NCBI RefSeq assembly: GCF_027943255.1
Contig: NC_072896.1
Coordinates: 32,514,501-32,578,500 of the forward strand
Length of the DNA: 64,000 bases
Origin: Anastrepha obliqua
Taxonomy: Eukaryota; Arthropoda; Insecta; Diptera; Tephritidae
Direction of reading: 5' to 3'
The notes under the pieces were generated by a model. That model made no database searches. It saw nothing but the letters and a program-made list of their open reading frames with translations, and was not told the origin of the DNA. The translations under genes and the position numbers were made by a program. Every line of letters begins with the position of its first letter. The stretch's first letter is position 1. This document shows, piece by piece, positions 11,821 to 22,030 of the stretch.

Positions 11821-11839
11821 TTAGGTTAGGTTAGGTTAG
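11821..11839. repeat. (TTAGG)n tract at the LINE 3' end
   Basis: Four TTAGG units (the last incomplete) sit at the 3' end of the Loa-like element. On the element's sense strand this is a (TAACC)n tail. The motif equals the canonical insect telomere repeat, which Diptera are known to have lost, so a microsatellite LINE tail is the simpler explanation. Similar degenerate tails lie at 55.52-55.55 kb and 55.66-55.69 kb. Confidence 0.7.
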
Positions 11840-11904
11840 CCTGGTTGGCAATAAGCCACGCATAGACCTTTTGTTCCCTAGCAATACCAGATGGAGACCA
11901 ACTT

Positions 11905-12690
11905 CTATGAATATCTAAAGTAGACATCGTGTAGGATGTCAGCGCTTTTAGCGAATCTAAGTAGGGCTGGGAGCTCCGCTTTTGAGACGTCTTCCAGACC
12001 CTCAAACAATGGGGATCCCAGGTATTTTAAACGCGTTTTTGATAATGCCGGGCAAAGGCACAGAAGGTGTTCTAAAGTTTCCTCAAAATCCTCTCTGCAT
12101 TTCCTGCATTTGTCCGTGTTAGCAATCCCTATCTTGTACGCATGTGCAGCCAATAGATTATGACCTGTCAGCATACCTATGATAGTTCTGCAGTCCTTTC
12201 GTGAGAACGTAAGTACGAATTGAGTCAGTTTTTTGTCGTTAGTTCTACACATAACTTTTTTTGTTTTGCATGTGGTCAAATTAGTCCAACTAGCTTCCAT
12301 TCGCCTTTTCATGTAGTCGTCCATTTCAAGGTATATTGTATTTAGCGGTTTTGGTATTTGTTCAAATGGTAGTCTAATAGCACTTTTTGCTATCTCATCT
12401 ACTATTTCGTTCTTCATAATGCCTTTGTGACCAGGTACCCAATAGATATGCAGCCTCCTGTTTGTGGCTAGCCTTCCTATGGCCTCACTGCTCCGTGGAG
12501 CATTTTTGGACTTAATACAATATGAGCTTATTGCTTTTATTTCTGCTTGACTGTCCTCGTATATATTAATTGTTGAATTCTTTCTTGTTCTAGAGTAGGC
12601 TAGCTCCGCGGCTTTCTCCACAGCAAAAACTTCCGCTTGGAAAGTACTGCTGTGGCCTGGCAGCTTGATAGGCTACCTTATCCCTAGTTT
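11905..12690 (-). pseudogene. Loa-like LINE: RNase H and C-terminal finger
   Basis: A 238-residue open frame without internal stop. It holds the RNase H motif EDSQAEIKAISS (second acidic motif), the signature WVPGHKGIMKNEIVDEIAKS, then the post-RNase H region KDCRTIIGMLTGHNLLAAHA and a zinc-finger-like CRKCREDFEETLEHLLCLCP (CxxC...H...C). It ends with RYS and a stop near 11905. The RNase H N-terminal part (the DGS motif) lies just upstream across a frame break near 12670. It degrades the RNA strand during target-primed reverse transcription in intact elements. Confidence 0.8.
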
Positions 12691-12949
12691 TAAGAAGTAA
12701 ATACCCGCTTCCACTCCGTCTAAAGTTTTAGAGCCGTCTGTATAGATGTGAAAAGTTCTATGGCCAGGCTTCATGATCTTTGAGAAGTAGTTCGTTGTTG
12801 CCTAGCTTCGGGGCGTCGTACTTCCTGGTAAACAGTACCATGTCCATTTTTCCGGCGTTTATCCCTAGCCCTACGCGAGATTTCTATTGGTTTACCATTT
12901 TAAGTGTGTTATTCATCACATTACTGATGGTGTCCAGGTACTTTCCCGT

Positions 12950-13448
12950 AACTACTATAGCTACTTATGTCATCTGCATATGCCACTAGTTTTGGTGTCC
13001 CTCCATCAAATTTCTTGAGCAGTTAAATTGCTACAAGACACCATAATAGCGGCGATAGTATCCCACCTTGCGGAGTGCCTCTGCATGCATATTTGGTGAC
13101 GCTCGTATCGTTCTATTCCGCTCTTATCTTCCTGCTATCTAATAGCTGCCTTATCCATAGATAAATCGCGGGTTGCACACTAAGTGACTCCACACTATTT
13201 AAAATAGCATCTTTCGTCACGTTGTTAAAGGCCCCTGATATATCTAGAAAATAGGCGTGCTGCGCCTTGGATAATACGTCCGGCGCAATTGAATATCTAA
13301 TGTATGTGTCTAGAATCTTCTCTAACCTTTTCAGGAGAAATGAGGTCAGACTAATGGATCTGTATTCCTTCGAGTAGAAAGGGTTGCTTTTTCCCGCTTT
13401 TGGAATAAACACAACTTTCATACATAACACAACATAGCTGAACCTCAA
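12950..13448 (-). pseudogene. Loa-like LINE: reverse transcriptase palm
   Basis: From 13448 down: VVFIPKAGKSNP, YRSISLTSFLLKRLEKIL, then FLDISGAFNNVTKDAIL (first catalytic Asp), RGTPQGGILSPLLW, and KLVAYADDISS with an intact YADD at 12969-12980. A short deletion lies between AQHAY and FLDISG, and an in-frame TAA follows LLWCLVAI. The key catalytic residues are still present, so this copy is younger than most LINE remnants in the window. Confidence 0.8.
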
Positions 13449-13652
13449 TCATCCCCTGAATATCGTTCTTAACCATGGTACCACAAGATGGCTTACTTTT
13501 TGGAGCATGGTTGGGAAGATTCCATCCAGTCTTGGCGATTTATGTGGGTCGAAACTTTATTTAGCCCATTTTATCTTGTTGGTCGTAATTACGTTCGTCG
13601 GGAAGTCATGTACAATATCTCCTCTAGTTTCGAGATCTGTAGTGTCTGAACA

Positions 13653-14129
13653 CTAGGGAAAATGTGTGCTGACTAGGTCTTCTAGGGAGTCTTCACAGCT
13701 GTCAGCCCACTCCCCGTTAATTTTTCGTATTGTTCTTGGCATAGACGGATTGCTAGATAACAGTTTCCAAAGTCTAGTCACTTCGTTAGTGTCTTCCATA
13801 CTGCTACAGAAGTCTTTCCAAGACTCTCTCTTGACTTTGCGTATCTCTTTCTTGTATACTTTTAGTAGATCCTTATACTCCCTCCAACAGAACTCATTGC
13901 CAGCAACTTTGGTTAACGTATAGACTTTATGTACCCTACGCCTTTGTGCTCCTAATTCCTTGTTCCACCAAGGAGGCTTCACCTTGCGTCTATTACGTGT
14001 TGGGGGGCAGGATCTTTTGAAGGCTTTGAAGAGAGTAGTTGCAAACAATTCAACCCCTTTCTGAAGTGCGACGTGTGACCTGTATTTCCAGGGTATCATT
14101 GGGGTTTTTGATAGTATATCCCTATACAA
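13653..14129 (-). pseudogene. Loa-like LINE: endonuclease-RT linker
   Basis: A 158-residue open frame, basic and aromatic, with KPPWWNKELGAQRRRVHKVY, then WREYKDLLKVYKKEIRKVK and WKDFCSSMEDTNEVTRLWK. This PPWWN...L...R block is typical of the region between the endonuclease and RT domains of Jockey/I/Loa LINE ORF2. It is well preserved. The frame ends at a stop near 13653, and RT resumes after a further break. Confidence 0.7.
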
Positions 14130-14415
14130 GTCCCAGTTCGTATTCTTAGGATTTTTAAAGGATATAGGTTTATTTTTCGAGCGGAATATAACCTGAAGGC
14201 TTATTTATGTGCGATTAGAGAATGAGGGCATACTCAACACTTCCCATTCCTGTACCATAACATGCTTAGTTGTGTAAAGTGTTAACTCAAGTACATTAAT
14301 CGAGGTTGGCCCAACAACATATGTTTTTCACCTCTATTAGCTATTTCTAGGCTACTCTGAAGAATATAGTTAAATAGTGACTCACCTCGGTCGTTGATGT
14401 CTGCACTACTTCAGA

Positions 14416-14690
14416 TCATGTGATGTGCGTTAGCGTCAGTTCCTCATCATGTGCCATATAGCAAGACCCAAAGAGTAACGTCTCATCCTTGCAGCCTTCC
14501 AGCGCCACCACTGTCAGATCGTCTGAAGAGAGATTATGATCAATATAAGAACATTTACTTTTTTTAATCATTATCGCTGTTCTTACCTTATTCTTTGCAA
14601 TCGGGATGTAGGTGTTGTAGTTGTGTGACTTTAGACCGGAGACTATGTTGCCCGATGATATCCATGGTTTTTGGACTAGAGCCACATCGT
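14416..14690 (-). pseudogene. Loa-like LINE: endonuclease N-terminal part
   Basis: The open frame starts ALVQKPWISSGNIVSGL, the opening of the apurinic/apyrimidinic-type endonuclease (consensus LIQEPW, where E binds the metal; here it is K). It continues IAKNKVRTAIMIKKS and LTVVALEGCKDETLLFGSCY. The D-N-H catalytic remainder between 14416 and 14129 is broken or missing. In intact elements this domain nicks target DNA. Confidence 0.65.
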
Positions 14691-14734
14691 AGCCGACTCC
14701 CTTTATGTTAAGGAGGAGCTCGCCTGAGGCGTTC

Positions 14735-15171
14735 TTACTTTTGTGGAGGTTTATCTGGCCTCAGTGCTTTTTCGGGGTTGGATACTACCCCCAAGTCACC
14801 CTTCTCCACTACCTGTATATTGAGGGAGGCTTCCAGAATCTCTTCTACACCGAGATCTTTTTCCACCTCCCCCGTTTTGTGGTTGTCATCTACCGGGTTG
14901 CGCTTTTTGAAGCGAAGGTGCACGCTACCAAATCCTCAAGACATTCTACCGAATCGCGCGTAAAACAGGTCCTCTGCCGGTTTGTTGATCTGGATGATGT
15001 AGTCTTGGCCTCCATCAGCAGTTGCTGGCTTTGCCATGCTCAACACTTTCCAGTCGTCTGTCGGCACGTCCGTGTTCTGTCTTTGTAGTAGTCGCAGTGC
15101 ATTTTCCGGTTTTACCACTCGCGGAATGAAAATCTTTGCCTTCGGTATTGAGGGAATGCAGCTGCGATCAA
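14735..15171 (-). pseudogene. Loa-like LINE: ORF1 C-terminal region
   Basis: Two consecutive minus-strand frames give AKIFIPRVVKPENALRLLQR, then QNTDVPTDDWKVLSM, DYIIQINKPAEDLFYARFG and LRFKKRNPVDDN. The pattern LRLLQxQNxxxPTxDWKVL ... IQINKxAEDxLYxRFGxM is what I know from ORF1 proteins of insect Loa-type elements, sometimes annotated as DUF4780-like (recalled, not checked). Zinc knuckles, if any, would lie N-terminal of this and are absent. Frameshift between the two parts near 14930. Confidence 0.6.
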
Positions 15172-16302
15172 CAACCACCTTTTGCCTTGACTATGGCCTT
15201 GAGACGGTTCAGAAACGAATCGTAAGCTGCCCGAATGTGACTTGCAGGTATTTTGACCCACTCGCGGATAATGACTTTTTTCAGCGTCTCGAGACTGGTG
15301 AATCTTTTAGTTCGGACCTTGCTCTCCAAAACGCCCAAAGAGAATAATCCATCGGATTCGCATCTGGTGAATTTCAGAGCCATTGTGTGAAAGTTGTGAA
15401 GTTCGTAACGTTGTTTTTTTAGCCATTCTTGGTTCACTCGAGCTTTTTGAGAAGGTGTCGAGTCCTTCTGAAACGTTCATGGTCTGCCACTGAAATGTTT
15501 GTCTGCCCGCGGCTTCAGTGTAACCTCCAGAATACTTTACCGATAATACATATTTCTCGTTTACCTTGACGCCAGGATCGATGAAAACGATTGGAGAGCG
15601 TTGATCTGCGGTTACAGCGGCCCAAACCATTACTTGTGGCGGGTGCTGCCTCCTGGTGGCCACACGATGACCCAATTCCCGAATGAACGGTCGGTCAAAT
15701 GAACCCTATTGTTTTGGGAGTTTACGAATTGCTTAATTTGAAAAATTTTTTCATCAGGAAACATAATGTTCGGATATTGGCCGCTTTCGGCCACGCGAAG
15801 CTATTCCTTCGCTCTCTCAAGTCTGACTTGTTGCTGCTTAGATAAGAGAGCATGCGCCTTTGGGTTTTGTAAAGCTTGACTTTGAGATCATTTTTCAGTA
15901 TGCGGCGGATGCTATGGTCAGATATTTTCAGTTCTTTCTCCATTTCACGTGACTTTGCAGTCTCTTGATGACCACCTCCATGACGTTTCACGATGCTACC
16001 AGAATCGTTGTAACGAATAATGGTGCGATAAAGAAAAAAATTATTTACTTTAAGCTGCTCGAGGTCACGAACAATCGGTGGTTGCGATTTTCCAGCCAAA
16101 TATAATGCAATCACACTTGTACGTTTGAAATGCATTACTGATTTTGTTTTTACGCGTTTGCTCTCGACAAAAGGCTTCCGCGCTTGGAAAAAATACTCTG
16201 GACTGTCATATAGCCAACCAATAGACAGCTGATGCCCATGTATCAGCTGCGCGAGCTATCTGAACTTGGTTACACTTGGAGTGCCGGCCCCTGTACTCAA
16301 AA
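15172..16302 (-). pseudogene. maT-type (DD37D) transposase, copy B
   Basis: Same family as copy A at 3.8-4.8 kb. From 16135: MHFKRTSVIALYLAGKSQPP, RYNDSGSIVKRHGGGHQ, EKELKISDHSIRRILKNDL, LTDRSFGNW, RRQHPPQVMVWAAVTAD, RPWTFQ, NSPDANPMDYSLW (in a third frame near 15340-15360), and RTKFTSLE-like to KAIVKAKGG at 15172. The QQDS motif reads QKDS. It lacks a stretch of about 15 codons present in copy A (after REM). Non-coding 5' sequence runs to GGGGCCGGCACTCC near 16285-16300, a plausible outer end. The 3' terminus is replaced by the Loa-like LINE. Confidence 0.75.
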
Positions 16303-16339
16303 AAATTGTAAAGTGTAACACATTTACAAGAGGACTTTC

Positions 16340-18300
16340 TTTTTAATTGAAATTTATTACATTGTCCCCTTGAAAAGTTTTTCCAAGATAAGATTGTGTT
16401 TTTCGGCAAAAAAAAAAAGTGTTTGTCCCGCTTAGACAGATGTCCCACTATGAGGTGCCATCTCATGCTGCCGATTTTTTAACTCGGCCTGTGAGAAGCT
16501 GTGGGACTATTCTAAATAAGCAGGAGTTATTCTACTACAATACGCATAGCGTAGTTGTGCCAGTAGTATGCGGGTTTTGCAGAGAACTCGAAGTTCTCAA
16601 TTGCGGTGTGACATCTGAATATTGCCATACTTAGTTGTATCTATTATTTTGAAAGCCATTGCAAATGTTAAAAATAAAAGCTGTGAGGCAAATAAATAAA
16701 GGCTGGTACAAATGTTGCATAAATAAAAAAATATACTACTTTATGTGCGGCCCTTGCAATAGTTAAAAAAAAAAACAAGTAAATGAAAACAATTTTAAAG
16801 CCTCTCGAATTGCATTTCAACGTTGAGTGCGCGCAGCGTCAACAGGAAAGCTCAATGGGATTTGATTTCATTTTTATTTTTATTTTTATTTAATTTTTTT
16901 ATTTATATATTACTTTTTTATTTTTATTTTAATTTTTTTATTTTTATTTTATTTTTTTATCTATAGTATTTCTTCTATTGTTGCATTCACTATTTTTTTT
17001 TTGTGTTGCTTGGCTTCTATTATCTAAGGGTTTAGCATTTTTCCATAAAATATGTATCTCTTTTTTATGCTGTTGTTTGCAAGTTTTTTGTGCGTTTATG
17101 CGCATTTTTTCGATTATAGTTCAATTCGCGTTCAACTGGCGCACCTAATACAGCTGCATTATTTTTATGGAAATTTTTTTTGTTTTTTTTTTTTTTTTTC
17201 ACAACTAAAGCTGCAATTCGACTACATAAAATTACGCAGCAAATCAAATGCTGCATTTTTAAAATCAAATTAGAGTGCTTAATAAAACATAAGAGAGGTA
17301 ATAAAGAAAAAATTAAAAAAAAGCAAATGAGAAAAACAAGCCATTTATCAAGTCAAAAGTTAACTAAGCGGAAGTTTAACAAAAACACCTATTAATCCAT
17401 TTAAAATTACTAAAATGCAATAAATATCCACTTCACTGCGCCATTATTTTATTATTTAGTATTTTCATTATTTGCTACTAAATCTATAATCCACCAAAAA
17501 TAAGGGACACAAAAAATAGCAACTTTTAGGGAAATTCTATGAATTTTATTTTATTAGTCTCCAGTTGCAGTATTGCACTTATGCACTCCCACATGCGCTG
17601 CTTATGGTCTGTATGTATGCGTGTACTTATATGCGCGTGCTTTGCTTTCCATTCAACAGTTGCTTGCGCTAATTGCACTTCAGTTCGATTTAATGCTGCC
17701 ACCCTTTTTCGTGAACTTTCATTCGCATTGCACTAAATTGGCTTGCTCGTTTTTAATGCGCTATTTGTTGTTGCTGTTGTATAGCAGCCTCTCGATTTCT
17801 GCTCAAATTCGCTTTGTGTTTGGCTGTGTGTGTGTGTGTAATTGCTTTACGTGGTACTTAGTACACTTGAAAGTTGAAAATAGTGGTTTATAAACGATTA
17901 CACATTGATAGTTAGTCGCTTTTCAAGTGGATGCTAACGGTATGTGGCGAAAATAACGGCGTTCAATTGTAGTTATAGAATTTAGTAGCTTTAGTAGGCG
18001 AATGGTGTCATTTGCAGGAGTCCAAGCAAATGGTAAAGGTAATTGAATCTCCTTCATCAAGAGGTGGTTAACAACTTTTTTTTTCGTGTTTGGATGACTG
18101 AGATTTGTCGAAGGGATGCTTATGTGCTAAGCGCGTGTGGTCAAGACGAAGGCGTGTGTGTATGACAATCTGTCCTCTAGGTAATTCAATGGGAAACTTA
18201 GGTGTCGACTAACCAGGGTTTATTTTTTTGTACACATTGGTGTAATTTTCCCGTACAGAGTGAAGATTTTAAGTGATGGTTCAAATAATATCTCTTTTGT
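16340..18300. other. AT-rich host intron
   Basis: No transposon signature. Long T-rich runs (16870-16970, 17180-17205), a short GT run near 17825-17840, and many ATTTT repeats, typical of a fly intron. Open frames here are low-complexity. I see no exon with convincing splice sites. Confidence 0.45.
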
Positions 18301-18385
18301 GGTTAGTATTGGGTTGTTCGGAAAGAAATTTCGTTTGTCCCCGAGAGCGGATTTAATTGTATTTTCTCACAGCTAACTTCACACT

Positions 18386-19458
18386 TACTACTGTGGGCAA
18401 AATGTAAGGTGAATTTGATTGTAAAATGAAAAATCTTTATTTATTCTTGTAAATCAATTTCATCCCCTCCAAAATAATCCCCTCTCGATGAAATACACTT
18501 ATGCCAACGATTTTTCCAATCCCCGAAACATGCCAAATAGTCCATTTCCCCGGAGTGGTCTCTTGAGTTTTGGGAATAGCCAGAAGTCACACGGAGCCAA
18601 ATCAGGCGAATATGGTGGTTGCGGAACGATATGCGTGGAGTTTTTGGCGAAATGGTCACGAAGAACGAGTGCAGTGTGAGACGGTGCATTATCGTGGTGC
18701 AAAAACCAAGAGTTGTTGGATCATAACTCTGGTCTCTTTAGACGAATTGCTTCACGTAAACGACGCATAACGCTCAAATAATATTCCTTATTAACAGTTT
18801 GGCCAGGTGGAAGGAATTCATAGTGCACCACACCACGAAAATCGAAAAAAAATTGTCATCATGACCTTTATTTTTGAACGACTTTGACGTGCTCTTTTCG
18901 GTCTGGCCTCGCCTTTAGCACGATATTCGCTTGATTGGTCGGTTGTTTCAGGGTCGTAAGCTTAAATCCAAGTCTCATCTCCCGTAATGATGCATTTGAC
19001 CTTGTCCTGATAGTCGGAAAGCATTGTTTCACACACATCAACGCGACGACTTTTTTCCAAGAAATTGAGAGTTTTCGGTACCGAACGAGATTTGACTTTT
19101 CGTAGGCCCAAATGGTCTTTCAAAATGGTTTTCACAGATCCTTCTGATATTCCGATCATATCAGTAAGGTCTTTAACAGTCAACCGACGATTTTTGAGCA
19201 CTAACTCCTTCACTTTATTGACGTGTTGGTCATCTGTTGACGTCGATGGTCGTCCGGAGCGCTCCAAGTCATCAACACGTTCTCGACCCTCTTTGAAGCG
19301 CACAAGCGTAAATATATTTCTGATAATGACATTCATATGAAAGTTAGCCCAGATGTTACTAACAGTGCTGCCAACTCATGAAAAAAATAACTAGAGTGAA
19401 ATTTTAATCCCGCGAAGTTTGACAAATAAATTCGCCTTACGTTTTGCTCACAGTAGTA
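18386..19458 (-). mobile_element. inner mariner nested in the outer mariner
   Basis: TA-flanked element of about 1.07 kb. The left end CTACTGTGGGCAAAATG (from 18388) and the right end, reverse-complemented CTACTGTGAGCAAAACG (to 19456), match over about 28 bp with few differences. TA dinucleotides at 18386-18387 and 19457-19458 are the target duplication. A transposase remnant fills the minus strand. Confidence 0.85.
18441..19336 (-). pseudogene. mariner transposase (inner element), degenerate
   Basis: Minus-strand reading: FKEGRERVDDLERSGRPSTS, TVKDLTDMIGISEGSVK, ILKDHLGLRKVKSRSVPKTL, CIITGDETWI (first Asp), then after frame breaks HHDNAPSHTALVLRDHF (second Asp), YSPDLAPCDFWLFPKLKRPL (third Asp) and DWKNRWHKC to GGDEIDLQE. 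All three catalytic Asps of the DD34D triad are still visible, but the first 40 or so residues are missing or rearranged and several frameshifts separate the blocks. Confidence 0.85.
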
Positions 19459-19563
19459 AGTCGCATTGTCATTATATATTTTGACAGCTGATGTAGCAAG
19501 GCTTGTGTGTGAATAAGTTCAATTGACTTTACTTACTAGTTTTTGGTCGGTGTCCTTTTAAAT

Positions 19564-20180
19564 ATGGAGAGTAATAAACAGCATTTTCGTCATATTTTCC
19601 TTTTTTTACTATACAGAAAAGATAAAAATGCTGTTCAAGCCAGAAAGAAATTAACCGATGTATATCGAGAAAATGTGTTGACAATACACCAGTCCCAGAA
19701 CTGGTTTACAACACCTCGATCCGGCAATTTTGATGTCGAAGATACATCACGTTCCGAAAGGCCGGTTAAAGCTGATAAAGACGCGATAAAGGCATTAGTT
19801 GATGCAAACCGGCGAATAACAACACGTGAGATAGGTGAGAGGTTAAATTTATCGTACTCAACTCTCTATGATCACCTGAAAAGTCTGGGTTAAACCTCGA
19901 AGCTCGATATATGGGTTCCCCATGTCCTCACGGAGTGAAATTTGTGTCGTCGTGTTGGCGTCTGTGCTTCACTCCTCAAACTCCACGAAAATGCGCCATT
20001 TTTGAAGTGAATCATTACTGGGAACGAAAAATGGGTTGTATATAGCAATGTCAGACGCCAGAGATCATGGAGCAGAAAAGATGAACCTGCAAAGAGCAAA
20101 AATTTTATGAGTGTGGAATCATGCTACTACCAGAAAGATGTAAAAAGGTGTTGGATCAGAATGGCCAAGATATAATTTAA
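19564..20180 (+). pseudogene. mariner transposase (outer element), internally deleted
   Basis: ATG at 19564 opens MESNKQHFRHIF, then KNAVQARKKLTDVYRE, RPVKADKDAIKALVDANRR and TREIGERLNLSYSTLYDHL, the paired helix-turn-helix region of mellifera-type mariners. After a stop following LKSLG, a shifted frame gives DIWVPH, ITGNEKW-like and RSWSRKDEPAKSK. The sequence then jumps directly to LPERCKKVLDQNGQ and TAA at 20178-20180. The jump removes the part holding the second and third catalytic Asps. The first Asp motif has N for D. Confidence 0.8.
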
Positions 20181-20284
20181 TTAAATATTTATTGATTATA
20201 CGAAGAGCCTCTTTCATTTTCACCACAAACAAAAAAACGAAACTACTTTCCGAACAACGCAACATATTGGTAAATCTCAGTAAA

Positions 20285-22030
20285 GATCTCCTTCTTCTTG
20301 ATTGACGCGAAAACGGCTTACGCGATTTTGGCCGAGTTCAATAAAGCGCGCCAGTCGTTTCTTTCTCATGCTAATCGGCGCCAATTGGACACACCAAGTG
20401 AAGCCAATTACTTCTCCACATGATCCGTCCAACGCAGAGGAGGCCTTCCTCTTCCTCTGCTACCACCTGCTGGTACCGCATCAAATACTTTCAGAGCCGG
20501 AGCGTTTGTATTCATTCGGACGACATGACCCAGGAAGCGTAGCCGCTGCATATCTATTCGCTGCGCTATGTATATGTCGTCGTAAAGCTCATACAGCTCA
20601 TCATTCCAACTCATGCAATACTCGCCGTCACCAAAGGGCAAAAGTCCAAAAGTCTTACGCAGAATGTTTCTCTAAAATTCTCCAAGTGACGCCTCATTGG
20701 AGATGTTAGCGTCCACGCTTCTGAGCCATACGTTATGACGGGCATGATGAAATCCTTATAAAGAGTTAGTTTTGTTCGGTGAGAGCGGACTTTGCTACTA
20801 AATTGCCTACTTAGTCCAAAGTACTACTTGTTAGCAAGACATATTTTCATTCACCACTAGACCCATTCGCTTTCCTTCTTTATGCAGTTTGGAAAATGCA
20901 GAACTAAAAGCGCGGTCGGTAAAGACGCTGTACGCTCTTATGAAAAATTGTGCCTGGGAAATTAAGTTCAGCTGGTCGCGATTTTTTCCAACATGAGGTT
21001 TAACAAGCGAGTCCCCCTCTTTGACAAGAAACGGGTCGGAGAGCTCCTTCCCAATTCTCACGGCGCTGCTGGTATTCAGCATTGTCATTTTGCATTGCCT
21101 TATTAGTTTTCGGGTATACCAAAGTCAGACATGGCAGCATATGGGCAACTACTCTTCGTGCTGTCGAATTCGGCTTTAAAATCGACTAAAAGATGATGTG
21201 TGTCGATTTTCCTTTGACGGGTCTTTCCAAGACTTGGCGCATTTTGAATATCAGGACGATGGTAGACTTTCCAGGTCTAAAGCCACACTGATAAGGTCCA
21301 AGCAGTTGGTTGACGATGGGCTTCAGCCTTTCACACGTTACGCTCGCTAGAATCTTATAGGCGATATTTAGAAGACTAATCTCGCGGTAATTGGCACCGA
21401 TTGCAGAATCACCTTTCTTATGGATTGAGCAGAGCACACTTAAATTCCAATCGGCAGGCATGTTTTCAACCGACCATATTTTGCATAGAAGCTGATTGCA
21501 TGCACCTTACCAGCTCCTCGCCGCTATGTTTGAATAGCTCACCCGGCAGTCCGTCAGCACCCGCGGCGTTGTTGTTCTTTAGCCGCGTTATCGCTATTCT
21601 CACCTCGTCGTTCCAGGCGCTCATTAAAGGAATCTTTAGTCGCATCGTCGTTCTCTTCCTTCGGGGCGTGAGCGCAAATAAACGAGATGTTAAAAATCTC
21701 ACTTTGATGCGGATTTTTGCGAGACGCTCTTCCCCCGGAGTGCATAACAGTACTTGTCGACGAAGTCTCTCTTCCTCAGCAAATCGGAACACCGAATTTG
21801 CGCTCCTTGACGTGGCAGGGATGTCAGTCAACATCAATCAACCGGGTAGAAGCACCTTCTCAATTAAGGGGCCAGGCATTCCAGATGCATGCCGTCAAAT
21901 CCTAGTCCTTAGTTCGCTTGCAGGGGTCGTCGTCAGTGTAGGAAGTTTTCAGGCTTTGTTGGTGTCTTCATTGGGGGGGGATTTTACATGGCGGATCCCA
22001 AACCCAGCGCACAAGTAGCTATTCTGGTAT
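20285..22030 (-). mobile_element. RTE-like LINE, internally deleted
   Basis: Minus-strand remnant. From 22030 down: 5' region, then RLAKIRIKVRFL and FNISFICAHAPKEENDDATK (endonuclease opening), which runs straight into RIAITRLKNNNAAGADGLPG and ELFKHSGEELVRCM (RT linker), MPADWNLSVLCSIHKKGD, YRGISL-like YREISLLNIAYKI, GPYQCGFRPGKSTI, then a weak palm (KEGDSL; YADD region degraded near 20950), MGLVVNE, and the C-terminal WNDELYELYDDIYIAQRI, QRLRFLGHVVRM and GGSRGRGRPPLRW at 20408-20641. Most of the endonuclease has been deleted. The CTTCTTCTTGATTG...CGCTTACGCGATT 3' end near 20287 recurs at 25.77 and 38.29 kb. Confidence 0.75.

Larger units (their letters stand above)
11821..15171 (-). mobile_element. 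Loa-like non-LTR retrotransposon, 5'-truncated
   Basis: About 3.35 kb of one LINE in the order expected on the minus strand: ORF1 C-terminal part (15171-14735), apurinic-type endonuclease (about 14690-14416), linker (14129-13653), reverse transcriptase (13448-12950), RNase H and C-terminal finger (12690-11905), then a 3' end at 11821-11839 made of TTAGG units (TAACC in element sense). RNase H plus this RT type suggests the Loa/Jockey group. The 5' end at 15171/15172 abuts a maT transposon exactly where that transposon's C-terminal coding starts, so either the LINE landed there as a 5'-truncated copy or the two share a deletion junction. Confidence 0.75.
18309..20262 (+). mobile_element. outer mariner (mellifera-like), interrupted by another mariner
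   Basis: The left end TTGGGTTGTTCGGAAAG (18309 on) pairs with the right end, which reverse-complements to TTGCGTTGTTCGGAAAG (ending about 20262), giving inverted repeats of some 25 bp. Its 5' non-coding region is broken at a TA by a second mariner (18386-19458) and then resumes before the ATG at 19564. Removing the inner element leaves an outer element of about 0.88 kb, shortened further by an internal transposase deletion. Confidence 0.8.

Noticed and set aside
11821..11839. Interstitial telomere remnant
   Set aside because: Only four units, located exactly at a LINE 3' end; dipterans lack TTAGG telomeres, so a LINE tail is simpler. Kept as a finding about tails.
21401..22018. 205-codon plus-strand frame
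   Set aside because: It is the antisense shadow of the RTE-like LINE whose endonuclease and RT motifs read on the minus strand.
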